Below, piece by piece: positions 1 to 5,659 of a stretch of 12,080 nt of DNA. Positions within the stretch are counted from its first letter, which is position 1; each line of letters begins with the position of its first letter. Position numbers and translations under genes: made by a program. The stretch covers positions 1-12,080 of the forward strand of contig CAYOEZ010000150.1 of the NCBI GenBank assembly GCA_964402955.1, in the 5' to 3' direction. The DNA is from CAYOEZ01 sp964402955. GTDB taxonomy: Bacteria > Chloroflexota > DTOL01 > DAOUCN01. The notes beneath the pieces are model-generated. The model was not told the origin of the DNA, did no database searches, and saw only the letters and a program-made list of their open reading frames with translations.

Positions 1-62
1 CGCGCTGACCTCGGCTCTGATGGGTATGAGATCGTGGCCAGGCATTCGCTTCTTTGCGCGTG

Positions 63-91
63 TTGCGTGCTGTGAACAAGTATGCTATAAT
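63..91 (+). promoter_or_regulatory. Promoter of rpsO (extended -10)
   Basis: A perfect -10 box TATAAT lies at 86-91, preceded by TGC at 83-85, which makes it an extended -10. A weak -35 (TTGCGT, 63-68) sits exactly 17 bp upstream. Transcription would start near 98, giving a leader of about 60 nt before the rpsO ATG at 160. The same TATGnTATAAT pattern recurs at 8779-8788 before the AI-2E gene, which supports a housekeeping sigma promoter. The assignment is from sequence pattern only. Confidence 0.75.
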
Positions 92-117
92 AGCGACCGC
101 ATTTGCTGCATACCAGA

Positions 118-135
118 GCGCGGCTGCTGCCGTGC
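118..135 (+). promoter_or_regulatory. Leader hairpin of rpsO, possible S15 autoregulatory site
   Basis: GCGCGGC (118-124) pairs with GCCGTGC (129-135) around a TGCT loop. This gives seven pairs with one G-U (120/133) next to a C-G pair. It ends 24 nt before the rpsO start and close to the ribosome-binding site at 149-157. S15 is known to repress its own mRNA in several bacteria by binding leader structures, some of which contain a G-U/G-C motif. Assigning that role to this hairpin is inference. Confidence 0.35.
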
Positions 136-159
136 ACCGATCATGATAGGAGAGAGAGA

Positions 160-429
160 ATGCCACTGCCAAAGGCAAGGAAAGACGAAATCATTCACCA
201 ATTCCAGACACATGAGACTGATACCGGCTCACCAGAAGTTCAGGTGGCGCTTCTGACCAAGCGTATCGATCAGTTGGTCGAGCACCTCAAGGCCAACAAG
301 CACGATCACGCGTCACGCCGTGGCCTGTTGAAGCTTGTCGGCCAGCGTCGCCGTCATCTTGTCTACATGAGCAAGAAAGACGCCGAGGGATACAAGGGTC
401 TCGTCGCCAAACTAGGATTGCGCAAGTAG
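160..429 (+). CDS. rpsO: 30S ribosomal protein S15
   Basis: This 89-aa protein has the exact usual length of bacterial S15, a primary 16S rRNA binder that organises the platform of the small subunit by contacting the central domain (h20-h22). The sequence shows family hallmarks: the TGSPEVQVALLT segment (residues 22-33), HKHDHASRRGLL-like motif (KHDHASRRGLL, about 47-57) and the basic GQRRRHLVYM region. The ATG at 160 was chosen over an upstream in-frame start at 103 because it gives the standard N-terminus (MPLPKARKDEII) and has an AGGAGAGAG Shine-Dalgarno tract a few bases upstream. A promoter ends at 91, and pnp lies 298 bp downstream as in many bacteria. It may be autoregulated through the leader hairpin at 118-135. 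Confidence 0.97.
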   Translation: MPLPKARKDEIIHQFQTHETDTGSPEVQVALLTKRIDQLVEHLKANKHDHASRRGLLKLVGQRRRHLVYMSKKDAEGYKGLVAKLGLRK

Positions 430-448
430 GGCTGTCGCTTTCACTCCG

Positions 449-531
449 GCTTGCATGCGCCAGCCGTCGTCTTCATAGATGCACTGTGGGCGAGTATTCG
501 GCTGATGGCGCGCCGCAAGCGTGAGGTTTTT
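449..531 (+). terminator. Terminator-like stem-loop after rpsO
   Basis: GCTTGC (449-454) pairs with GCAAGC (515-520), GCGCCA (457-462) with TGGCGC (506-511) and GCCG (463-466) with CGGC (499-502), separated by small internal loops around a 32-nt apical loop. A run of five T follows at 527-531, after a 6-nt gap. The T-run and position 20 nt after the rpsO stop suggest partial termination or 3'-end formation, comparable to the rpsO-pnp spacer of enterobacteria. The large loop and interrupted stem make this tentative. Confidence 0.35.
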
Positions 532-535
532 CATC

Positions 536-637
536 ACGAGGGTCGGGTTTGGGGATTAGGGAGTGGTGACATGGAACGCATTGCCAACCTTAGCCGTTCT
601 TTGTCGGTAGTCCCTAACCTCCAATCTCGTCCCTCGT
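536..637. repeat. 102-nt imperfect palindrome (long hairpin) in the rpsO-pnp spacer
   Basis: The arm 536-562 faces the arm 611-637 with 22 Watson-Crick pairs, two G-U pairs and three isolated mismatches over 27 positions. The fold continues inward: 568-571 pairs with 602-605, and GGAACG (573-578) with CGTTCT's first bases (595-600), leaving a 16-nt loop at 579-594. The outermost 7 bp (ACGAGGG/CCCTCGT) are perfect and pairing stops sharply outside them. Such a structure fits a small dispersed palindromic element (MITE- or REP-like) or a large structured RNA. No clear target-site duplication was seen. It encodes nothing recognisable. Confidence 0.7.
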
Positions 638-665
638 CTGTACCAGGGATGTGTATTGTCTTGGC

Positions 666-698
666 GGCAACAACGTGCCCAACGAGGGCGCGTTGGCC
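666..698 (+). promoter_or_regulatory. Stem-loop in the pnp 5' leader
   Basis: CAACGTGCCC (671-680) pairs with GGGCGCGTTG (686-695) around an AACGA loop, ten pairs with one G-U. Past an AA bulge, GGC (666-668) pairs with GCC (696-698). It lies 15 nt before the pnp Shine-Dalgarno. In E. coli, PNPase controls its own mRNA through a leader hairpin cut by RNase III. A similar role here is an analogy, not shown. Confidence 0.45.
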
Positions 699-713
699 CC
701 ACACAGTACTTAT

Positions 714-718
714 GGAGG
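714..718 (+). promoter_or_regulatory. Ribosome-binding site of pnp
   Basis: GGAGG lies 9 nt before ATG 728 and 12 nt before ATG 731. It therefore favours 728 and rules out the upstream in-frame TTG at 656 as the real start. The site is embedded in CTTATGGAGGT (709-719), an 11-mer repeated exactly before lon (10362-10372). Confidence 0.8.
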
Positions 719-727
719 TTTTTTTAC

Positions 728-3058
728 ATGATGTCTAACGAAACGCCCGGCTATGCCGACGCGTTACTTCCCCACCGCTTTGAGACGACGATTGGTGGGC
801 GCAAGCTGATCCTGGCAGCAGGCAAGCTTGCCGAACAGGCCGATGGCGCAGTTCTCGTTCGCTATGGCGATACCATCGTATTGGCAACGACTGTTGGCTC
901 CGATGAACCCCGTGTGGGCGTCGACTTCTTCCCGCTCACCGTCGATTATGAAGAACGACTATACGCTGCTGGCAAGATTCCCGGCGCTTTCCTGCGCCGC
1001 GAAGGCCGCCCCAGTGAGTCTGCCGTCCTCACCAGCCGTCTAACCGACCGACCTCTGCGCCCACTCTTCCCCAAAGGCTACCGCAACGACGTTCAGGTGA
1101 CGATCACGAGCCTGTCCGCCGATCAAGAAAACGAGCCTGACATTCTTGCCATCATCGGCGCATCGGCTGCTCTCAGCATTTCCGACATCCCGTTCTACGG
1201 GCCGATTGCAGCCGTCCGCATTGGCCTGATTAATGATGAGTTCGTTGTCATGCCGACTGCCTCACAGATGGCCGAGAGCAAGCTTGAACTCAAAGTTGCC
1301 GCCACACGCGATGCCATCATGATGGTCGAATGCGGCGCCTCTGAGATCCCTGAAGCGCGCATCCTGGAGGCGCTCCGCCTGGCCCACCAGGAAATACAGC
1401 CCCTGATCGTCCTGCAGGATCAACTTCAGGCCGCCATCGGCAAGACCAAGCGTGCCTTCACCGTTCATAGCCCGGCTGCCGACGTGAGCCGCGAGGTCGA
1501 GTCCTATCTGTCCGACAAACTCAGCGCTGCCTTCGACACTAGCGACAAGGCGCAGCGTGACAAGAACTTGCACGAGCTGCGCGATGAGCTGCTTTCCAAG
1601 TTTGCTGAGACCTACAGCGACAGCGATATCATGGCCGTTTTCGACGAAGTCGAAAAACGCCACGTCCGCACACAGATTCTGGAAAAGGGCCTGCGCCCCG
1701 ATGGTCGCGATCTTGTCACCATCCGGCCCATCTCGTGCGCCGTCGGGCTTCTGCCGCGCACCCATGGCTCCGGGCTCTTCAGCCGCGGTCAGACCCAGGT
1801 GCTCTCCATTGCCACACTTGGCTCAGTCGGCGACAAGCAGAAGATCGACAGCCTGAGCCTCACTGAATCGAAGCACTACATGCACCACTACAATATGCCG
1901 CCCTTCTCCCTCGGCGAGGCTCGCCCCTTGCGCAGCCCCGGCCGTCGTGAGATCGGGCATGGCGCTCTGGCTGAACGTGCTCTGATGGCCGTTCTACCAA
2001 CGGAAGAGAACTTCCCTTACACCATCCGCGTCGTCAGTGAAGTCCTGTCATCGAACGGCTCCACCTCGATGGCGGCTGTCTGCGGCAGCACCCTGGCTCT
2101 GATGGATGCAGGCGTCCCCATCACCGCCCCGGTCGCCGGCATCGCGATGGGCTTGATCAAGGGCGACGACCGCTATGCCGTCCTGACCGACATCCAGGGT
2201 CTTGAAGACAACCTGGGTGACATGGACTTCAAAGTCGCCGGTACAGCCGATGGCGTCACCGCCATGCAAATGGACATCAAGGTCAAAGGCATCACGACCG
2301 AAATCATGGAACAGGCGCTTGCCCAGGCCAAAGAGGCTCGCCTCTTCATCCTGCGCCAGATGCTCAATGCCATCGACAAGGCCCGGCCTGAGATCTCACC
2401 CTTTGCCCCACGCATTCTGCGCATGAAGATCAACCCGGAGAAAATCGGCGCCGTGATCGGCCCCGGTGGCAAGCAGATCCGCGAGATCCAGAGTACCTGC
2501 AAAGTCGAGATCGAGATCGAAGACGACGGCACAGTTACCATCGCCAGCGCGGTCGGCGGCGATGCGGAGAAAGCCCAGGGCATCGTGCGCGGTCTCACTG
2601 AAGATGTGGAGATCGGCAAGATTTATCTGGGGACCGTCAAGCGCATCGTTGACTTCGGCGCCTTCGTGGAAATTCTCCCGGGCAAAGAGGGGCTGGTGCG
2701 CATCGGCGACATGGCCGAGCATCGTATCAACAAGGTTGAGGATGTGGTCAAGCTTGGCGATGAGATCATGGTCATGGTCATCGAAGTTGATATGCAGGGC
2801 CGCGTGAACCTCTCCCGCCGTGCAGTCCTGGAGGGTGCGACGCCGGGCTCCATTCAGCCAAGTGACCGTGGTCCGCGTGGCGGTGGTGGGCGCGATTTCG
2901 GGCATCGTCCGGATCGTGATCGCCGTTTGCCAGGGCCAGGCCGGCCGCCAGCCAGCCACAGCCCGTCGGCGCCACGCACTGAGGCGCCACGCACTGAGGC
3001 GCCACGCACTGAGCCTAACAAGCCCGAGTCCGACCACCCGCTCGGCAAGAAGTGGTAA
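728..3058 (+). CDS. pnp: Polyribonucleotide nucleotidyltransferase (PNPase)
   Basis: This 776-aa protein is a phosphorolytic 3'-5' exoribonuclease that degrades RNA to nucleoside diphosphates and can also add tails. Family order is complete: first RNase PH domain with FLRREGRPSE, a helical linker, and a second RNase PH domain with LGDMDFK (about 497-502, metal and catalytic acidic region). A KH domain follows (about 566-625, GPGG at 578-581), then an S1 domain (about 630-702, VDFGAFVEILPGKEGLV). The tail after S1 (about 703-776) is Gly/Arg/Pro-rich and disordered-looking. It holds three perfect copies of APRTE encoded by a 15-bp tandem repeat. Start 728 follows GGAGG; 731 is an adjacent alternative Met. 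The gene follows rpsO and precedes a strong hairpin at 3073. All core motifs are intact, so it should be active. Confidence 0.97.
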   Translation: MMSNETPGYADALLPHRFETTIGGRKLILAAGKLAEQADGAVLVRYGDTIVLATTVGSDEPRVGVDFFPLTVDYEERLYAAGKIPGAFLRREGRPSESAVLTSRLTDRPLRPLFPKGYRNDVQVTITSLSADQENEPDILAIIGASAALSISDIPFYGPIAAVRIGLINDEFVVMPTASQMAESKLELKVAATRDAIMMVECGASEIPEARILEALRLAHQEIQPLIVLQDQLQAAIGKTKRAFTVHSPAADVSREVESYLSDKLSAAFDTSDKAQRDKNLHELRDELLSKFAETYSDSDIMAVFDEVEKRHVRTQILEKGLRPDGRDLVTIRPISCAVGLLPRTHGSGLFSRGQTQVLSIATLGSVGDKQKIDSLSLTESKHYMHHYNMPPFSLGEARPLRSPGRREIGHGALAERALMAVLPTEENFPYTIRVVSEVLSSNGSTSMAAVCGSTLALMDAGVPITAPVAGIAMGLIKGDDRYAVLTDIQGLEDNLGDMDFKVAGTADGVTAMQMDIKVKGITTEIMEQALAQAKEARLFILRQMLNAIDKARPEISPFAPRILRMKINPEKIGAVIGPGGKQIREIQSTCKVEIEIEDDGTVTIASAVGGDAEKAQGIVRGLTEDVEIGKIYLGTVKRIVDFGAFVEILPGKEGLVRIGDMAEHRINKVEDVVKLGDEIMVMVIEVDMQGRVNLSRRAVLEGATPGSIQPSDRGPRGGGGRDFGHRPDRDRRLPGPGRPPASHSPSAPRTEAPRTEAPRTEPNKPESDHPLGKKW
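2969..3013 (+). repeat. 15-bp in-frame tandem repeat, three copies, in the pnp tail
   Basis: The unit GCGCCACGCACTGAG occurs three times without a mismatch (2969-2983, 2984-2998, 2999-3013) and encodes APRTE three times. Identity at third codon positions indicates recent expansion, and copy number probably varies between relatives. It lies in the unstructured C-terminal tail, so changes in copy number would be tolerated. Confidence 0.95.
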
Positions 3059-3072
3059 GCAGCTAATCAGCA

Positions 3073-3106
3073 GTCTTCCCGGAGGCATCATACCCTCCGG
3101 GAAGAC
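3073..3106 (+). terminator. Strong hairpin between pnp and lepB
   Basis: GTCTTCCCGGAGG (3073-3085) and CCTCCGGGAAGAC (3094-3106) form a perfect 13-bp stem around an 8-nt loop. It starts 15 nt after the pnp stop. No T-run follows, so it is not a textbook intrinsic terminator. It may end the pnp transcript by a U-tract-independent route or protect the 3' end. The lepB GTG begins only 16 nt downstream. Confidence 0.6.
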
Positions 3107-3121
3107 ACGGTACAGACACAG

Positions 3122-3637
3122 GTGGCGCACACGCTCAAATCCATCATCAAAGAACTGCTCGAAAGCATTATCCCGGCGATACTCATTGCCATCGTACTGA
3201 ACCTTTTCATCGTGCAGCCGACAAAGGTGCGCGGTGAGAGCATGGAACCGACCCTGCACAGCGATGAGTATCTCCTGGTTGAGAAGATATCCTACCGGCT
3301 ACACGAGCCGCGCCGTGGCGATGTGGTCGTTTTCAAGTACCCGCGCGATGAGCAGGAAAACTTCATCAAGCGCGTCATTGCCATCCCCGGCGACATGGTG
3401 GAGATCGACTCTGGCCGCGTCTCCATCAACGGCCAGCCAATCGTTGAGCCGTACTTGCTGCAACTTCCCCGTGAGAGTATGCCGCTGACCGAGATTCCCG
3501 AAGGCAAGCTCTTCGTGCTGGGAGACAACAGGCTCAATTCGAATGATTCGCGCGCTTTTGGCATGGTGAGCATGGGCGAAGTTGTTGGCCGGGCATGGCT
3601 GCGCTATTGGCCCATCGATGAATTCGTTCTCTTCTAG
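3122..3637 (+). CDS. lepB: Type I signal peptidase
   Basis: This 171-aa protein is a membrane-bound Ser/Lys protease (family S26) that removes signal peptides from exported proteins on the outer face of the membrane. One N-terminal membrane segment (about 16-31, IIPAILIAIVLNLFIV) precedes box B GESMEPTL with nucleophile Ser40. Then come the KRVIAIPGD motif with general-base Lys83 and box E GDNRLNSNDSR (134-144). The length suits the short Gram-positive-like type with one anchor. The GTG at 3122 is the only start giving a complete anchor segment; no convincing Shine-Dalgarno precedes it, which is odd. The ASADH-like gene begins 16 nt after its stop, so the two are probably co-transcribed. The malectin protein at 5660 is a likely client. 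Confidence 0.93.
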   Translation: MAHTLKSIIKELLESIIPAILIAIVLNLFIVQPTKVRGESMEPTLHSDEYLLVEKISYRLHEPRRGDVVVFKYPRDEQENFIKRVIAIPGDMVEIDSGRVSINGQPIVEPYLLQLPRESMPLTEIPEGKLFVLGDNRLNSNDSRAFGMVSMGEVVGRAWLRYWPIDEFVLF

Positions 3638-3653
3638 TAGCCACGCATCAACA

Positions 3654-4709
3654 ATGGACATCATGGAGACTCAGGCAACCTCTGATAGTGGCGGGCTGAA
3701 GACATATAATGTCGCAATTGTAGGAGCAACGGGACTCGTTGGACAGGAGTTGCTGCGCTGCCTGCAGCAACGAGCCTTTCCTCTGGGTCGCGTGCGCTTG
3801 CTCGCCTCCGCTCGCTCTGCCGGAATCAAGATACCCTTCAATCAAGAAGAGCTCGTGGTTGAAGAGACAAACCTCGATGTACTCAGGCGCACTGAATTGG
3901 CCTTCTTTGCCGCCGCCCCGGAGGTCAGCGCCCACCTGGCGAGCACGACCATCAAGAATGGCACCGTCGTCATCGACATTGCCAATGCCTTCCCCGCTGA
4001 CGACCGTGTTCCCGTCATCGTGCCCGAGGTCAACCTGTCCGATCTCAAGAGACAGGCCAAGATCATCGCCAGCCCCACAGCAATCGCCATCGAGCTAGCG
4101 GTTGTGCTTGCGCCCATTCACAGAGTCAATCCTATCAAGCGCGTCCTGGTCAGCACCTACGAATCGGTGTCCGGCAGTGGATCGGTTGCCGTTGAGGAGC
4201 TCTCCACCCAGACGCGCCTGGTCCTCGAGGGCCGCCCCGTCATTCCGCATTATTACCCGCACCAGATCGCCTTTAACCTGTTGCCGGAAACCGATGTCTT
4301 TCTGGATAATGGCTACTCACGTGAGGAATGGCGCATCGCCCGTGAGCTGCGCCGGCTTCTACATACACCCAACATGCCGATTTCGGCCACGACGGTGCGC
4401 ATCCCCATCTATTACGGGCACGCCGCCTCGGTACACATCGAACTGAGCCGGCGCATGACGCCCGACCAGGTACGCATGCTCCTGGCCGGCGCACCCGGTG
4501 TACGCGTCCTCGACGATCCCAGCGTCAGCCTCTATCCGCAGCCGTGGGTGGCGGCAGGGCAGGATGATGTTCTGGTGGGCCGCATCCGCGAGGATGAAAC
4601 ACACGATCATGGTTTGCTGCTCTGGATTGTTGGCGACAACATTCGCAAGGGAGCGGCGCTCAATGCTGTCCAGATTGCTGAAGCGCTGGCCGAACGTGGC
4701 TGGCTGTAG
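3654..4709 (+). CDS. Aspartate-semialdehyde dehydrogenase-like protein lacking the catalytic Cys
   Basis: This 351-aa protein has the ASADH fold: an N-terminal NAD(P)-binding motif GATGLVG (24-30), LASARSAG, VPEVN, FNLLPETDVFLDNGYSREEW and the C-terminal VRIPIYYGHAASVHIEL block with Arg249 and His256. True ASADHs reduce aspartyl phosphate to aspartate semialdehyde with a Cys in an NPNC-type motif. Here that motif reads SPTA, with Ala143 (GCA, two base changes from any Cys codon). The Gln of STYQ is Glu170, and the Arg of the AFR motif that helps bind phosphate is Pro114. The reading frame is intact, so this looks like a maintained paralog with a non-ASADH role, reminiscent of E. coli Usg-1-type proteins, rather than decay. 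ATG 3654 and 3663 are both possible starts; neither has a good Shine-Dalgarno. A longer in-frame start at 3582 overlaps lepB and is unlikely. Confidence 0.85.
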   Translation: MDIMETQATSDSGGLKTYNVAIVGATGLVGQELLRCLQQRAFPLGRVRLLASARSAGIKIPFNQEELVVEETNLDVLRRTELAFFAAAPEVSAHLASTTIKNGTVVIDIANAFPADDRVPVIVPEVNLSDLKRQAKIIASPTAIAIELAVVLAPIHRVNPIKRVLVSTYESVSGSGSVAVEELSTQTRLVLEGRPVIPHYYPHQIAFNLLPETDVFLDNGYSREEWRIARELRRLLHTPNMPISATTVRIPIYYGHAASVHIELSRRMTPDQVRMLLAGAPGVRVLDDPSVSLYPQPWVAAGQDDVLVGRIREDETHDHGLLLWIVGDNIRKGAALNAVQIAEALAERGWL

Positions 4710-4741
4710 ACGCACTAAGAGTACAAGAAAGCTGTAGCAGC

Positions 4742-4772
4742 GACTTCCGAAGTCATGATGGCTTCGGAAGTC
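4742..4772 (+). terminator. Strong hairpin after the ASADH-like gene
   Basis: GACTTCCGAAG (4742-4752) and CTTCGGAAGTC (4762-4772) form a perfect 11-bp stem with a 9-nt loop, 32 nt after the stop. No T-run follows. Its design (CTTCC-rich arm, 8-9 nt loop containing CAT) matches the hairpin after pnp at 3073-3106, suggesting a common class of 3'-end signal in this genome. Confidence 0.6.
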
Positions 4773-4932
4773 TGGCATTATGGTCGATTCTATGGCATCG
4801 GACGGTAGCAACACATGCAAACGACAAAAACCATTTCAACAACAAGAGAGCGCCGTTCTCTGCGACACAACGTTCTCAACGTGCCGGACGTGTTCATCTG
4901 CCGCAATCGGCGCAAGGCGAGGTTTCCTGACC

Positions 4933-5298
4933 ATGATAGAACGACGCCTGCCACAACGGCGGCGTTTGCCGCTGCAAATGCACGCGTCTGTTCTGGCCAC
5001 GTGCATCGCGCTGGGGCCGGTGAGCGTCATCGTCTGCGTATATCGCCCGTTGGCGCAGACACCAACCACGCCGCCCATGCCGACAAGTGCTTCCCCCTCC
5101 CCTGCTCGGCTGTCCATGCCAACCATGGCGCTGAGGCAAGGTGGCGACTGCGACATAGAGGCTGGCTTTTTCGGGTGGAAGAGTCCATGCGAGCAATTCA
5201 CTGGTCATGTTGCCAACGGCTGGTCGCCTTTGATCAAGGCAAATAGCTCCGCTGCGGCCCCGCGCGTATCTGCAGCGTCTGCCGCTGCGTTATTGTAG
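4933..5298 (+). CDS. Short secreted or anchored protein, probably a truncated remnant
   Basis: No named family is recognised. The 121-aa product starts with an Arg-rich n-region (RRLPQRRR) and a hydrophobic stretch (about 17-35), then AQTPTTPPMPTS, which is typical of export signals followed by Thr/Pro linkers. A segment GGDCDIEAGFFGW plus CEQFTGHVANGWSP resembles the start of secreted proteins with an 'NPGFE...VANGW' opening, but that domain normally continues much further. Here it ends about 25 residues later in an Ala/Ser-rich tail. This suggests a truncated gene or decayed copy. ATG 4933 is preceded by AAGGCGAGG about 10 nt upstream; the same frame is open from ATG 4780, but the residues before 4933 do not look like a signal. 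An overlapping 143-aa frame (4815-5246) is judged a shadow. Confidence 0.4.
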   Translation: MIERRLPQRRRLPLQMHASVLATCIALGPVSVIVCVYRPLAQTPTTPPMPTSASPSPARLSMPTMALRQGGDCDIEAGFFGWKSPCEQFTGHVANGWSPLIKANSSAAAPRVSAASAAALL

Positions 5299-5659
5299 GT
5301 GGAAGACCTTGTGGCGCAACAGCCATTCTGCTGTCTGGCGCAGACTTCAGGAGCATGAGATATGACTTTTCAAAAACACGAGTGGGGGAGTGGCTGCCGC
5401 TCCCTGCATGTACGCGAGATGTCTCGTACCTCATGGTACTAATTGCCCTCCTTCCTGACTCCATTCCTGATTAGGCCGTTGTCACCCGCACCACTTCTCC
5501 TGCTCGAGCGTTCGCTTCCGGCCGCGCTATGTTTTTTGTCCTTCGGCGTGTCCGCGCTCCATCTCAATCGTTTGCATGGTCGCTCCATGCGCTCCGTCGG
5601 GGAGCTTCTCCGCCGGGATCAACGCATCATCACTCATGGCCAACACGGGAGATAGTAAC
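5299..5659. other. Gene-free stretch before the malectin gene
   Basis: No convincing gene is seen; frames are short and lack start signals. An imperfect dyad at 5410-5429 (GTAC, two-base bulge, GAGA, TG, TCTC, GTAC) is followed by a small hairpin GTACC/GGTAC at 5426-5439. These could be an operator or leader structure. The part from about 5440 to 5560 is pyrimidine-rich. No clear -10/-35 pair was found, so the promoter of the malectin gene is not assigned. Confidence 0.4.

Noticed and set aside
1..75. Open frame at the window start (RADLGSDGYEIVARH..., stop at 73-75), possibly the 3' end of an upstream gene
   Set aside because: Only 24 residues, no recognisable family, and it overlaps the rpsO -35 region. 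It cannot be supported.
451..738. 95-aa frame across the rpsO-pnp spacer
   Set aside because: It runs through three stem-loops, has no binding site and overlaps the pnp start. Treated as chance, apart from the mini-ORF remark.
2396..3259. 287-aa antisense frame across the end of pnp and start of lepB
   Set aside because: It mirrors well-supported genes on the + strand and has no family motifs. GC-rich coding DNA often gives such shadows.
3705..3710. TATAAT with CTGATA 17 bp upstream, inside the ASADH-like gene
   Set aside because: It lies within codons for TYN of the coding sequence just after the start and has no separate gene to serve. Probably chance.
5443..5655. 70-aa frame before the malectin gene (LLLLERSLPAAL...)
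   Set aside because: A TTG start without a binding site, overlapping the malectin leader. The hydrophobic part comes from pyrimidine-rich DNA.
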